64,000 nt of DNA from Luteimonas sp. JM171 (GTDB lineage Bacteria > Pseudomonadota > Gammaproteobacteria > Xanthomonadales > Xanthomonadaceae), in the NCBI RefSeq assembly GCF_001717465.1, contig NZ_CP017074.1, positions 885,642 to 949,641 of the forward strand. The letters run 5' to 3'. Below are positions 1 to 5,705 of this stretch, in pieces. The position numbers and the translations under genes are program-made. Numbering within the stretch: position 1 is the first letter of the stretch; every line of letters starts with the position of its first letter. The notes below the pieces were generated by a model that was not told where the DNA came from, searched no databases, and saw nothing but the letters and a program-made list of their open reading frames with translations.

Positions 1-505
1 CTAAGATCCGGACCAGGCGGGTGGAGTTGATCGACGTGTCGACCTCGATATGCAGTGCCTCGCGGTTGAAGTCGTCGACCACGTTGAAGGTCCGGAACCG
101 TCGCCCGCAGGCCAGCGCGTCGGACATGAAATCCGCCGACCAGACGGTGTCGGGGAGCCGCGGAACGTAGAGCGGTACCCGCTCGCGTTTGGGCAGCCGG
201 CGCCGGGCGGCGCGTCGCAGGTTGAGCTTCTTGGCCTTGTACACCCGATAGATCCGCTTGTGATTCCATTCCGGATGGCTGCGTCGAAGGAATGCGCGGC
301 ACTTCCAGAACCCACGGCTGGGGCGCTCCTGCACCAGCTGCGACAGGACAGCGATGATCTCCCCGTCGCGTACCGTCCAATCCAGCGGCGGGCGATACCA
401 GGCCGCCTCCGACAACCCAATCCATGCACAGGACCGACGCACCGACCGCGCGTGTACCTCGACCAGGTACCGCACCGCCTCGCGTTTACGCGCCGGCCCT
501 ACAGT
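1..505 (-). CDS. IS3-family transposase OrfB (integrase core, cut by window edge)
   Basis: Reading minus one from the end of orfA gives an open frame of 168 codons to base 1 without a stop. It contains the HTH_21 region (AVRYLVEVHARSVRRSC), the tract KRIYRVYKAKKL, and the start of the DDE catalytic core, VWSADFMSDAL followed by FNVVDDFNREAL. The rest, including the last D and E, lies outside the window. No independent start codon is obvious, so expression is expected through the frameshift. The competing minus-strand ORF at 1-429 in another frame has no such motifs. Confidence 0.85.
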
Positions 506-765
506 TTTTTTGCAATCAGATCCTTCATCGCGGCCGCGTCGAGTGCCAACTCCGCGTACATCCGCTTGAGCCGGCTGTTCTCGGCTTCCAGCTCCTTGAC
601 CCGCCGCAGCTCGGACGCTTCCAGGCCGCCGTACTTCGACTTCCACTTGTAGTAGGTCGGCACGCTGATGCCAGCTTGCCGGCAGATGTCCTTGACCGGG
701 ATACCGGCGTCAGCCTCCTTGAGGATGGCGACGATCTGGGTCTCGGTGAATCGGGATTTCTTCAT
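499..765 (-). CDS. IS3-family transposase OrfA (helix-turn-helix)
   Basis: This 88-residue protein begins MKKSRFTETQIVAILKEAD, a typical HTH_Tnp_1 start, with a helix-turn-helix around residues 10-45 and a leucine-zipper-like coiled coil at about 55-80. It binds the element ends and is the N-terminal part of the OrfAB transposase. The last codons read GCA AAA AAA CTG TAG; the run of seven A (plus-strand T tract 505-511) is a programmed -1 frameshift site that would fuse OrfA to OrfB. It resembles OrfA of the IS407-type group common in Xanthomonas. Confidence 0.9.
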   Translation of the reverse strand: MKKSRFTETQIVAILKEADAGIPVKDICRQAGISVPTYYKWKSKYGGLEASELRRVKELEAENSRLKRMYAELALDAAAMKDLIAKKL

Positions 766-830
766 GGAACCTCCTGGCTGGGAAATGTGCCAGAAAGTTC
801 TACTTCTGAGGACTCTATCTAGAGGGGAAG

Positions 831-1671
831 CTTACGCGGCAGGGACTGGAAGACGATGGGATCCAGGTTCCGGTCGCCAAGCTGTGCCGGTGGTTCGGCG
901 TGCCTCGGCGGACGGTGTATTACCGGGCCACCAAGGCCCCGCCGAAGGTGCGGCCGGAGTTGGCCGAGCCGATCAAGCAGTTGATCGAGGAGGAGCCGTC
1001 GTTCGGCTACCGCACCGTGGCCGGGTTGCTGGGCATGAACAAGAACACCGTGCAGCGCATCTTCCAGCTCAAGGGCTGGCAGGTCCGCAAACGGGCCGTG
1101 GGCCAGCGTCCGCGGATCCAGGCGCTGCCGTCGGTGGCAAGCGCACCCGATGAGCGCTGGGCGACCGACCTGTGCCGGATCTGGGGCGGCCGGGATGGCT
1201 GGCTGACACTGGCCCTGGTGGTGGACTGCCACACCCGGCAGCTGCTTGGCTGGCAGCTCTCGCGCAGCGGCAAGGCCAGCACCGCGGCATCTGCGCTGGA
1301 GCAAGCACTGATCACCCGTTATGGCTCGCTGGGGCGGGTTCCAACCCCCTTCCTGCTGCGCTCGGACAACGGTCTGGTCTTCACCAGTCGCCACTACACG
1401 CGACTGGTGCGCAGCTACGGCTTGAAACAGGAGTTCATCACCCCGCACTGCCCGCAGCAGAACGGCATGGTCGAACGGCTCATCCGCACCTTGAAGGAAC
1501 AATGTGCCCACCGACACCGCTTCGAGAGCCAGCAGCACGCAATGCGTGTGATCAGCGACTGGATCCAGTTCTACAACTTCCGGCGGCCCCACCAGGCGCT
1601 GGGCATGAAGACACCCGCTGAGGCTTATGCTTTAGCGGCCTGAGCTGTGCAGGAACCGCTGGGTCATTACA
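831..1671 (+). mobile_element. IS3-family insertion sequence lacking orfA
   Basis: The element carries an almost complete orfB but no orfA. Its right end is a plausible terminal repeat: read on the minus strand from 1671 it starts TGTAATGACCCAGCGG, and IS3 elements end in TG...CA. The 5' side stops abruptly where the minus-strand IS3 element begins, at roughly 831, so it was probably truncated when that neighbour inserted or by a later deletion. The right end abuts the last integron cassette directly. Confidence 0.75.
900..1643 (+). CDS. IS3-family transposase OrfB, orfA missing
   Basis: The frame from the GTG at 900 encodes 247 residues and is open back to about 810; the in-frame upstream residues (QGLEDDGIQVPVAKLCRWFG) are also OrfB-like, so the natural N-terminus is longer. 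The DDE core is intact: D in RWATDLCRI, D in LRSDNGLVF and E in NGMVERLIRTLKE, followed by the C-terminal FYNFRRPHQALG block. Without an orfA supplying the DNA-binding part and frameshift start, the element is probably not autonomous. Confidence 0.85.
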   Translation: MPRRTVYYRATKAPPKVRPELAEPIKQLIEEEPSFGYRTVAGLLGMNKNTVQRIFQLKGWQVRKRAVGQRPRIQALPSVASAPDERWATDLCRIWGGRDGWLTLALVVDCHTRQLLGWQLSRSGKASTAASALEQALITRYGSLGRVPTPFLLRSDNGLVFTSRHYTRLVRSYGLKQEFITPHCPQQNGMVERLIRTLKEQCAHRHRFESQQHAMRVISDWIQFYNFRRPHQALGMKTPAEAYALAA

Positions 1672-1683
1672 AGGGCGCGCACG

Positions 1684-2031
1684 CTAAGGGTCGCCAGCTT
1701 TCATGTTCTTTACTTCAAGAATCTCGTAAACATTCAGGATATAGCGGTAGGCACTAAGACTGCAGTAGGCCCCCGGAGGGCTTAGCTCGCCCCGGACAAT
1801 TACGTCAGCAGAACCCCAAGGGCCACCGAGGGGGCTGGGGGCTGCCTCCACAGGCAACCTGGCCTGCTCCATTTGAGATGCCCTCACGCACCAGGTTTCC
1901 TCGGATCCACTCGGCGTAAAGTTGGATGCTTCGAAGTGATAGAAGTACTTGCCACTATAGATCTGTCCCGGCGGATGAGTTGCACAACCGGCCAAGATGA
2001 GAAGTGCAGCGATGGCGAATACTTTGCTCAG
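1684..2031 (-). CDS. Cassette-encoded lipoprotein, unknown function
   Basis: From a CTG at 2031 the product is 115 residues with a short signal peptide and lipobox (KVFAIAALLILAGC), so a small lipoprotein is likely. I do not recognise a domain. No ATG, GTG or TTG occurs between the recombination core (GTTAGG, 2034-2040) and the signal peptide; the only further upstream in-frame ATG (2106) would translate the whole attC. The CTG sits exactly where other cassettes have ATG after the core, so either CTG is used or the start has decayed. The attC that should follow was lost at the IS junction (1671). Confidence 0.6.
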   Translation of the reverse strand: MSKVFAIAALLILAGCATHPPGQIYSGKYFYHFEASNFTPSGSEETWCVRASQMEQARLPVEAAPSPLGGPWGSADVIVRGELSPPGAYCSLSAYRYILNVYEILEVKNMKAGDP

Positions 2032-2033
2032 CG

Positions 2034-2093
2034 GCCTAACACCAGAATTAAGCCGTGGCGCGAAGCGGCATCGGCTTGAACGACTTGTTAGGC
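2034..2093 (-). repeat. attC site, 60 bp
   Basis: The site is bounded by GCCTAAC (2034-2040) and GTTAGGC (2087-2093), with inner arms TTAAGCCG and CGGCTTG and a short central GCGAAGC hairpin. It lies just downstream (minus strand) of the TonB-like cassette gene. Confidence 0.92.
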
Positions 2094-2095
2094 GG

Positions 2096-2422
2096 CTACG
2101 GATCACCGAACAGGAAGTCGAAGGGAACCTCCCGTGTGCGAGACCCCGAACCCGCCACGTAATGCCACTTTGCCACCGCCGCTTGAGCAGTACTAGCCCA
2201 AGCAGGGTGACCGGATGACGAAAGAACCTTGGACGAGCGGACGGAGCCGTCGGGGTCCACCTTGACCTCCAGCGTCACGTGCCCCTCGCGAAGCTCCGTA
2301 ATCCGAGGCGCCTCGGGCGCCGGACAGTGGATAAGTTCCGGGTCAAGCCTGGAGCAGAGCCCAGCGGCTGGTGGAGCAGTTGAAGTAGCTGCTAGTGCAA
2401 TGACGATCCAGAGTGCGCTCAT
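2096..2422 (-). CDS. Cassette-encoded secreted protein with TonB-C-like domain
   Basis: The 108-residue product has a signal peptide (MSALWIVIALAATSTAPPAAG) and a C-terminal domain at about residues 45-105 with the pattern of the TonB C-terminal fold: GHVTLEVKVDPDGSVRS, then VLSSSGHPAWASTAQAAVAKW. It lacks the long proline-rich spacer and membrane anchor of true TonB, so it is a free periplasmic domain of unknown role, not an energy transducer. The ATG follows the cassette core GTTAGGC by only four bases, and the stop precedes its attC. Structural call is by motif only. Confidence 0.65.
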   Translation of the reverse strand: MSALWIVIALAATSTAPPAAGLCSRLDPELIHCPAPEAPRITELREGHVTLEVKVDPDGSVRSSKVLSSSGHPAWASTAQAAVAKWHYVAGSGSRTREVPFDFLFGDP

Positions 2423-2426
2423 AGCC

Positions 2427-2486
2427 GCCTAACGCTGGACTTAAGCCGCGCCGCGAAACGGCGTCGGCTTGAAGGACTTGTTAGGC
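2427..2486 (-). repeat. attC site, 60 bp
   Basis: The site is bounded by GCCTAAC (2427-2433) and GTTAGGC (2480-2486), with inner arms TTAAGCCG/CGGCTTG. The 3' end of the upstream cassette gene (stop at 2441) lies inside it, so the site is partly translated. Confidence 0.92.
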
Positions 2487-3220
2487 CGCTGGTCCGCCAT
2501 GGTTACGCCTACATCCACAGACACGCGAACAACGACTGTCTTGTTCATGTAGTTAGAGCCGTACACCCGGAACACCTTGGGGAAGAATCCGACGCCTGAG
2601 CCAATCTCAATCTCATAGCAGTCTGGTAGGTCTAGAGTGACTGCGCCACAGTCAATTTTCTGAGCCGATTTAATCTCCCCTAGTCTCAGCCAAGACAACT
2701 CGGTCCGTTTGTCTGAGCAAGCGCCGGTGCAAGAGTACTGGAACTGTTGCTTTGCGAAGGGGCCTCTGCCCGCGATGGCTTCGACGTAACGAGCTATGTC
2801 TAGGGCAGATCCGTGATCAGGAGCAGGAAAATAGTTGCGTGTCGTTGTGACTGCGGAGCAAATTTCCCCGAACTCGTCATACGTCCACTCCCCAGGCGCT
2901 CTATGAATGTCTCCCTCCAGCCCGAAGCGGCGCTCTGATTGAAGAGAGTCGATGCGATCGTGTTCGTTAAAATCAACAGTAATCAGGTCTGACGCGCAGA
3001 CGCCGAAGTAGCTCCCCCAAGCAATTGCGTGACTATAGAAACGTATCGGCTCCAAGGTATCGAACCTAGGGCGATCTACATCAATCATGATTGACCCGGA
3101 TGCGCCAAGGAGTCTTGCTGCCAGCTCCCGCAATGGAAGGGTTTTCGCTTCGTGGACGGTCAGCGGCACCGAGTCGTTTGGCGTCGCCGCCAGCGCTGCT
3201 ACGAGAAAGATTGCGCGCAT
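2441..3220 (-). CDS. Cassette-encoded exported protein with attC-derived tail
   Basis: The start at 3220 is supported by a strong purine-rich ribosome site (AGGGGGG) six bases ahead; the frame is open to 3286 only because attC is read through. The 259-residue product has a short hydrophobic N-terminus (MRAIFLVAALAAT) and several cysteines (CASDL, EICSAV, SCTGACSD, DCGAVTLDLPDCYE) as expected for a secreted protein. Its final residues NKSFKPTPFRGAA are encoded by the attC site. I do not recognise a family; this tail form is a known hallmark of cassette proteins in xanthomonads. Confidence 0.7.
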   Translation of the reverse strand: MRAIFLVAALAATPNDSVPLTVHEAKTLPLRELAARLLGASGSIMIDVDRPRFDTLEPIRFYSHAIAWGSYFGVCASDLITVDFNEHDRIDSLQSERRFGLEGDIHRAPGEWTYDEFGEICSAVTTTRNYFPAPDHGSALDIARYVEAIAGRGPFAKQQFQYSCTGACSDKRTELSWLRLGEIKSAQKIDCGAVTLDLPDCYEIEIGSGVGFFPKVFRVYGSNYMNKTVVVRVSVDVGVTMADQRPNKSFKPTPFRGAA

Positions 3221-3234
3221 GCTGCCCCCCTGCG

Positions 3235-3346
3235 GCCTAACACCTAAGTTAAGCCGAGACGCGTAGTGGAGCCAACCACATGGCAAGCTTTACCTGCCAT
3301 GTGGTTGGTGGAACGAAGCGGCTTCGGCTTGAACGCATTGTTAGGC
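3235..3346 (-). repeat. attC site, 112 bp, with long internal palindrome
   Basis: Cores are GCCTAAC (3235-3241) and GTTAGGC (3340-3346). The variable terminal structure contains a 14-base palindrome, CCAACCACATGGCA and its complement, around an AGCTTTACC loop. It shares this insert with the attC at 4068-4179. Confidence 0.92.
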
Positions 3347-3358
3347 GGCTGCCGATCA

Positions 3359-3610
3359 CTATGCAGGATCACCAGAGGGCTCTACCAGCGACTCCATGCC
3401 ATCCTCTCGGATGATCCGCAGCAGCTCATCCAGGGCGAACTGGTCCGTGACGAATAGATCATCCCAAACGGTCGAAGTGTTGGATGCGTCGACTACTTCA
3501 AGCGTCCAGTCGGTGTCCGGCCCGCGATAGATCTCAACGCGCACGGTGTGCCCTTTGTCAGTGATCGACTGGCAGAGCGGGGACATTACAAGTTCGTAGT
3601 TGTCTTCCAT
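3359..3610 (-). CDS. Cassette-encoded small conserved hypothetical protein
   Basis: This 83-residue acidic protein has no signal peptide or membrane segment and is probably cytosolic. The blocks VRVEIYRG, DWTLEVVDASN, STVWDDLFVTDQFALDELL recall a small hypothetical family I have seen in Xanthomonas and Pseudomonas genomes, but no function is known to me. Unlike its neighbours the ATG (3610) lies about 35 bases from the cassette core (3644-3650), with a weak purine stretch (GAGACAACG) before it. The stop falls just before its attC. Confidence 0.65.
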   Translation of the reverse strand: MEDNYELVMSPLCQSITDKGHTVRVEIYRGPDTDWTLEVVDASNTSTVWDDLFVTDQFALDELLRIIREDGMESLVEPSGDPA

Positions 3611-3643
3611 CGTTGTCTCAGTTTGCGGTGTGGTTGCTCAGCC

Positions 3644-3704
3644 GCCTAACACCTTGAGTTAAGCCGAACCGCGAAGCGGTTTCGGCTTGAACGAACTGTT
3701 AGGC
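3644..3704 (-). repeat. attC site, 61 bp (copy 1 of duplicated cassette)
   Basis: The cores are GCCTAAC (3644-3650) and GTTAGGC (3698-3704), with a central CGAACCGCGAAGCGGTTTCG hairpin. It is identical to 4506-4566. Confidence 0.93.
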
Positions 3705-4063
3705 GCCTGGCCGGCGAGCCGCGCCTGCCGAAGAAGTTTGCCCGAAACCCAGAGGTTTTTGGCCGGGACCACGAGACCTGACTCAAAAGGCGTGAACAGC
3801 ACGGTCATGATGAGCATTGGGGCCAGTCCTATGGTCTTGGCTCGGGGATCGATGAATCGGCAGGTCCGGTGAACCGCAGTTGCGTACGCGATCACCGGTG
3901 GCACGGTGACCAGCGCCAGCAGGATTGCTGCGGCGATTGTGGTCTTGGATGCCTGGGTGACAGCGGTGACGATCATCGCAGTAAACCAAGCGACGTGTAT
4001 CACGTAGCTTTGAAGCAGACGTTTCCGTTGCTTTTGTAGCTTCGTGACCACGCAAGGTTCCAT
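3659..4063 (-). CDS. Cassette-encoded small membrane protein, copy 1
   Basis: The 134-residue product has a basic N-terminus and about three hydrophobic segments (roughly residues 20-37, 42-62 and 78-96), so it is an inner-membrane protein of unknown function. The last residues, SSFKPKPLRGSA, come from the attC site. The ATG at 4063 lies five bases after the cassette core GTTAGGC. The gene is repeated at 4521-4925 with an identical protein; in the 424-bp cassette I found one difference, A at 3983 against G at 4845, which is synonymous (Phe TTT/TTC). Confidence 0.75.
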   Translation of the reverse strand: MEPCVVTKLQKQRKRLLQSYVIHVAWFTAMIVTAVTQASKTTIAAAILLALVTVPPVIAYATAVHRTCRFIDPRAKTIGLAPMLIMTVLFTPFESGLVVPAKNLWVSGKLLRQARLAGQAPNSSFKPKPLRGSA

Positions 4064-4067
4064 AGGC

Positions 4068-4179
4068 GCCTAACACCTAAGTTAAGCCGCGCCGCAGCGG
4101 GGCGTGAAGCACATGGCAAGCTCTTCCTGCCATGTGGTTTGCGCCCCGATGCGGTGTCGGCTTGAACGCATTGTTAGGC
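4068..4179 (-). repeat. attC site, 112 bp, with long internal palindrome
   Basis: Cores are GCCTAAC (4068-4074) and GTTAGGC (4173-4179). The interior shares CACATGGCAAGCT and CCTGCCATGTGG with the attC at 3235-3346 but differs in the flanking GC arms, so the two are related and not identical. Confidence 0.92.
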
Positions 4180-4265
4180 GCCATGCCGGACGGTTACAAG
4201 TGCGGGCATGAGACTACTGACCCATGCACCAAGCGCCATTCCACCGAGCGCCCCGAATACTATTA

Positions 4266-4502
4266 CTACAACGTCCATTGCGTTCCGTCCAGCAGCAACG
4301 CTGCCGCAACAGCGGCCAGTAGGACTGCAACAGACACAATGGCTCCGGCTATACGCGATCGGCTATTCAGGGTGCTGGGCCTGTTGCAATGGTTACATAC
4401 GAACCTGGCTTTCTTGCTTCCAATCTGTAATGGCGCCAATGACCATGCTGATATGGTCATCGGTGATTTGCAGCTTGGGCAGCGGGTCGCGATGCGTTTC
4501 AT
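4266..4502 (-). CDS. Cassette-encoded zinc-ribbon membrane protein
   Basis: From ATG 4502 the product is 78 residues. Two CxxC pairs (C8/C11 in RCPSCKS and C36/C39 in VCNHCNR) form a zinc ribbon, followed by one transmembrane helix at about 51-72 and a very short tail. An in-frame GTG at 4514 would add four residues taken from the core site; I prefer 4502 because it lies four bases after GTTAGGC like other cassette starts. Function unknown; the fold suggests a membrane-tethered zinc-binding domain facing the cytoplasm. Confidence 0.65.
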   Translation of the reverse strand: MKRIATRCPSCKSPMTISAWSLAPLQIGSKKARFVCNHCNRPSTLNSRSRIAGAIVSVAVLLAAVAAALLLDGTQWTL

Positions 4503-4505
4503 GGC

Positions 4506-4566
4506 GCCTAACACCTTGAGTTAAGCCGAACCGCGAAGCGGTTTCGGCTTGAACGAACTGTTAGGC
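4506..4566 (-). repeat. attC site, 61 bp (copy 2 of duplicated cassette)
   Basis: The cores are GCCTAAC (4506-4512) and GTTAGGC (4560-4566). The sequence is identical to 3644-3704. Confidence 0.93.
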
Positions 4567-4925
4567 GCCTGGCCGGCGAGCCGCGCCTGCCGAAGAAGTT
4601 TGCCCGAAACCCAGAGGTTTTTGGCCGGGACCACGAGACCTGACTCAAAAGGCGTGAACAGCACGGTCATGATGAGCATTGGGGCCAGTCCTATGGTCTT
4701 GGCTCGGGGATCGATGAATCGGCAGGTCCGGTGAACCGCAGTTGCGTACGCGATCACCGGTGGCACGGTGACCAGCGCCAGCAGGATTGCTGCGGCGATT
4801 GTGGTCTTGGATGCCTGGGTGACAGCGGTGACGATCATCGCAGTGAACCAAGCGACGTGTATCACGTAGCTTTGAAGCAGACGTTTCCGTTGCTTTTGTA
4901 GCTTCGTGACCACGCAAGGTTCCAT
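4521..4925 (-). CDS. Cassette-encoded small membrane protein, copy 2
   Basis: This gene encodes the same 134-residue membrane protein as 3659-4063, including the attC-encoded SFKPKPLRGSA tail. The two cassettes are 862 bp apart and separated by the zinc-ribbon cassette. Identity ends exactly at cassette borders: the sequences beyond 4074 and 4936 belong to different attC sites. That pattern fits integrase-mediated copying or re-insertion and not unequal crossing-over of a larger block. No function is recognised. Confidence 0.75.
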   Translation of the reverse strand: MEPCVVTKLQKQRKRLLQSYVIHVAWFTAMIVTAVTQASKTTIAAAILLALVTVPPVIAYATAVHRTCRFIDPRAKTIGLAPMLIMTVLFTPFESGLVVPAKNLWVSGKLLRQARLAGQAPNSSFKPKPLRGSA

Positions 4926-4929
4926 AGGC

Positions 4930-5040
4930 GCCTAACGCCTGAGTTAAGCCGCGTGGCGCAGTTGCGCGGACGGCGTGGTAGCGTGAGCGTACCGCGCCGG
5001 CAAGCAACGAAGCAACGTCGGCTTGAACGAATTGTTAGAG
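4930..5040 (-). repeat. attC site, 111 bp, divergent interior
   Basis: The distal core is GCCTAAC (4930-4936) and the proximal core GTTAGAG (5034-5040), which pairs imperfectly. The inner TTAAGCCG and CGGCTTGAAC arms are conserved, but the interior (CGTGGTAGCGTGAGCGTACCGCG region) is unrelated to the other long sites. Confidence 0.88.
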
Positions 5041-5049
5041 TGCAGGTCG

Positions 5050-5454
5050 TTACTCTGAAATCCACGTTGACGCAAATGGCTCGCCACATTGTTGTGCAGC
5101 TACGGGATCAATATTGCGAGCGGTCGCACTATCCATGGCGCCGCCACCTACTCTCACAAAAGTTCCAATCAGATACGTTTTGCCAGTGACCTTGCTGTGT
5201 ACTCCCACTCCACGATTATTAGTTACCAGTTCAAACGCGGAGTGCCAGTAAGGCGTATGTAATGCGCCAGTTTCGGCTGATCTAATCCTAAGGCAGCCGT
5301 TATCGATGACAAGGTAACCGCTAGCTCCGCCGGTTAGCCATACTTCTTCGGTGCCTGAAGCGGGCGGTGGAAGTTGAGCGAACACAATCTTGTGTGCGGG
5401 GGCATGTGCGCAAGATGCCAAAAGAGCCAATATCAGGATTGCGAAAGTCTTCAT
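5050..5454 (-). CDS. First-cassette lipoprotein, unknown function
   Basis: The 134-residue product starts MKTFAILILALLASCAHAP, a short signal peptide with the lipobox LLASC (Cys15), so it should be a lipoprotein. The mature part contains two cysteines and no domain I recognise. It is the cassette nearest to the attI side. The ATG (5454) lies seven bases after the core GTTAGAG. Base composition is clearly more AT-rich than the flanking core genes, as for the whole cassette array. Confidence 0.65.
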   Translation of the reverse strand: MKTFAILILALLASCAHAPAHKIVFAQLPPPASGTEEVWLTGGASGYLVIDNGCLRIRSAETGALHTPYWHSAFELVTNNRGVGVHSKVTGKTYLIGTFVRVGGGAMDSATARNIDPVAAQQCGEPFASTWISE

Positions 5455-5490
5455 TACTGCACTCTAACACCTATTCGGCGGCAAAAATGA

Positions 5491-5518
5491 AGAATAATCC
5501 CGCCGCGTAACACGGCAA
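5491..5518 (-). promoter_or_regulatory. Possible promoter for the cassette array
   Basis: On the minus strand TTGCCG (5513-5518) and TATTCT (5491-5496) are spaced by 16 bases, about 37 bases before the first cassette ATG (5454). It is in the position expected of an integron Pc promoter, but the match is only moderate. Confidence 0.3.
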
Positions 5519-5534
5519 TCGCTCCGAATCAGTC

Positions 5535-5595
5535 GCATAACCCCCCTCCATAGGACGCAACGCGTCAGCTTTGCCGCATAACTCCCCAGTTATGC
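5535..5595. repeat. Degenerate attC-like element or nested palindrome
   Basis: The segment is bounded by GCATAAC (5535-5541) and GTTATGC (5589-5595), 61 bp apart, the same length as the true 61-bp attC sites, and has a near-central GACGC-AAC-GCGTC hairpin (5554-5566). Inside it, 5573-5583 and 5588-5598 form a perfect 11-base inverted repeat around CCCC. The cores differ from the attC consensus by one base. It may be a decayed attC/attI remnant or an unrelated hairpin; no T tract follows, so it is not a good terminator. Confidence 0.35.
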
Positions 5596-5705
5596 GGCTC
5601 CCCAAATCGAACCTAGCAGCAGGCGGCCACCGGCACAAGGCTCGGCGTACGACCACTGCCGGACCCGGCAGGCGAATTTCCCAGGCCAGCGGCTACTGCC
5701 GCCCC

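Larger units (their letters stand above)
1..830 (-). mobile_element. IS3-family insertion sequence (partial, left edge of window)
   Basis: An IS3-family element is read on the minus strand with a short orfA (499-765) and an orfB that runs out of the window at base 1. The upstream end lies somewhere in about 790-835, next to a second IS3-type element on the plus strand; I could not place the terminal inverted repeat because only one end is visible. The orfA/orfB arrangement with an A7 slip site between them is the classic IS3 layout. It borders the integron cassette array, so it may have brought about loss of the array's distal end. Confidence 0.85.
1672..5467 (-). other. Integron gene-cassette array without a visible integrase
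   Basis: Eight consecutive cassettes, all read on the minus strand, are separated by attC sites of 60-112 bp bounded by GCCTAAC and GTTAGGC cores with the inner AAGCCG/CGGCTT arms. Approximate cassette limits (cut inside the G/TT of each core) are 1672-2039 (truncated), 2040-2432, 2433-3240, 3241-3649, 3650-4073, 4074-4511, 4512-4935 and 4936-5467. Cassettes 3650-4073 and 4512-4935 are copies of each other. The attI side should be at 5468 and above, but the next gene there is cyoE, not intI. The distal end is cut by an insertion sequence at 1671. Confidence 0.9.

Noticed and set aside
1..429. 142-residue minus-strand ORF at the left edge
   Set aside because: It is a shadow of the IS3 orfB, whose motifs are found in the frame reached by -1 frameshift.
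4132..4524. Plus-strand ORFs of 130 and 103 residues across the zinc-ribbon cassette
   Set aside because: They overlap the minus-strand zinc-ribbon gene, run through attC sites and have no recognisable motif; all cassettes here are read on the minus strand.
2034..5040. Regularly recurring GCCTAAC...GTTAGGC repeats considered as a CRISPR array
   Set aside because: Spacing is 300-800 bp, repeats are imperfect hairpins of 60-112 bp, and genes lie between them; they are attC sites.
5573..5598. Perfect 11-base palindrome considered as the cyoE terminator
   Set aside because: No U tract follows on the cyoE strand and it is over 100 bases from the stop; it may belong to the attC-like element.
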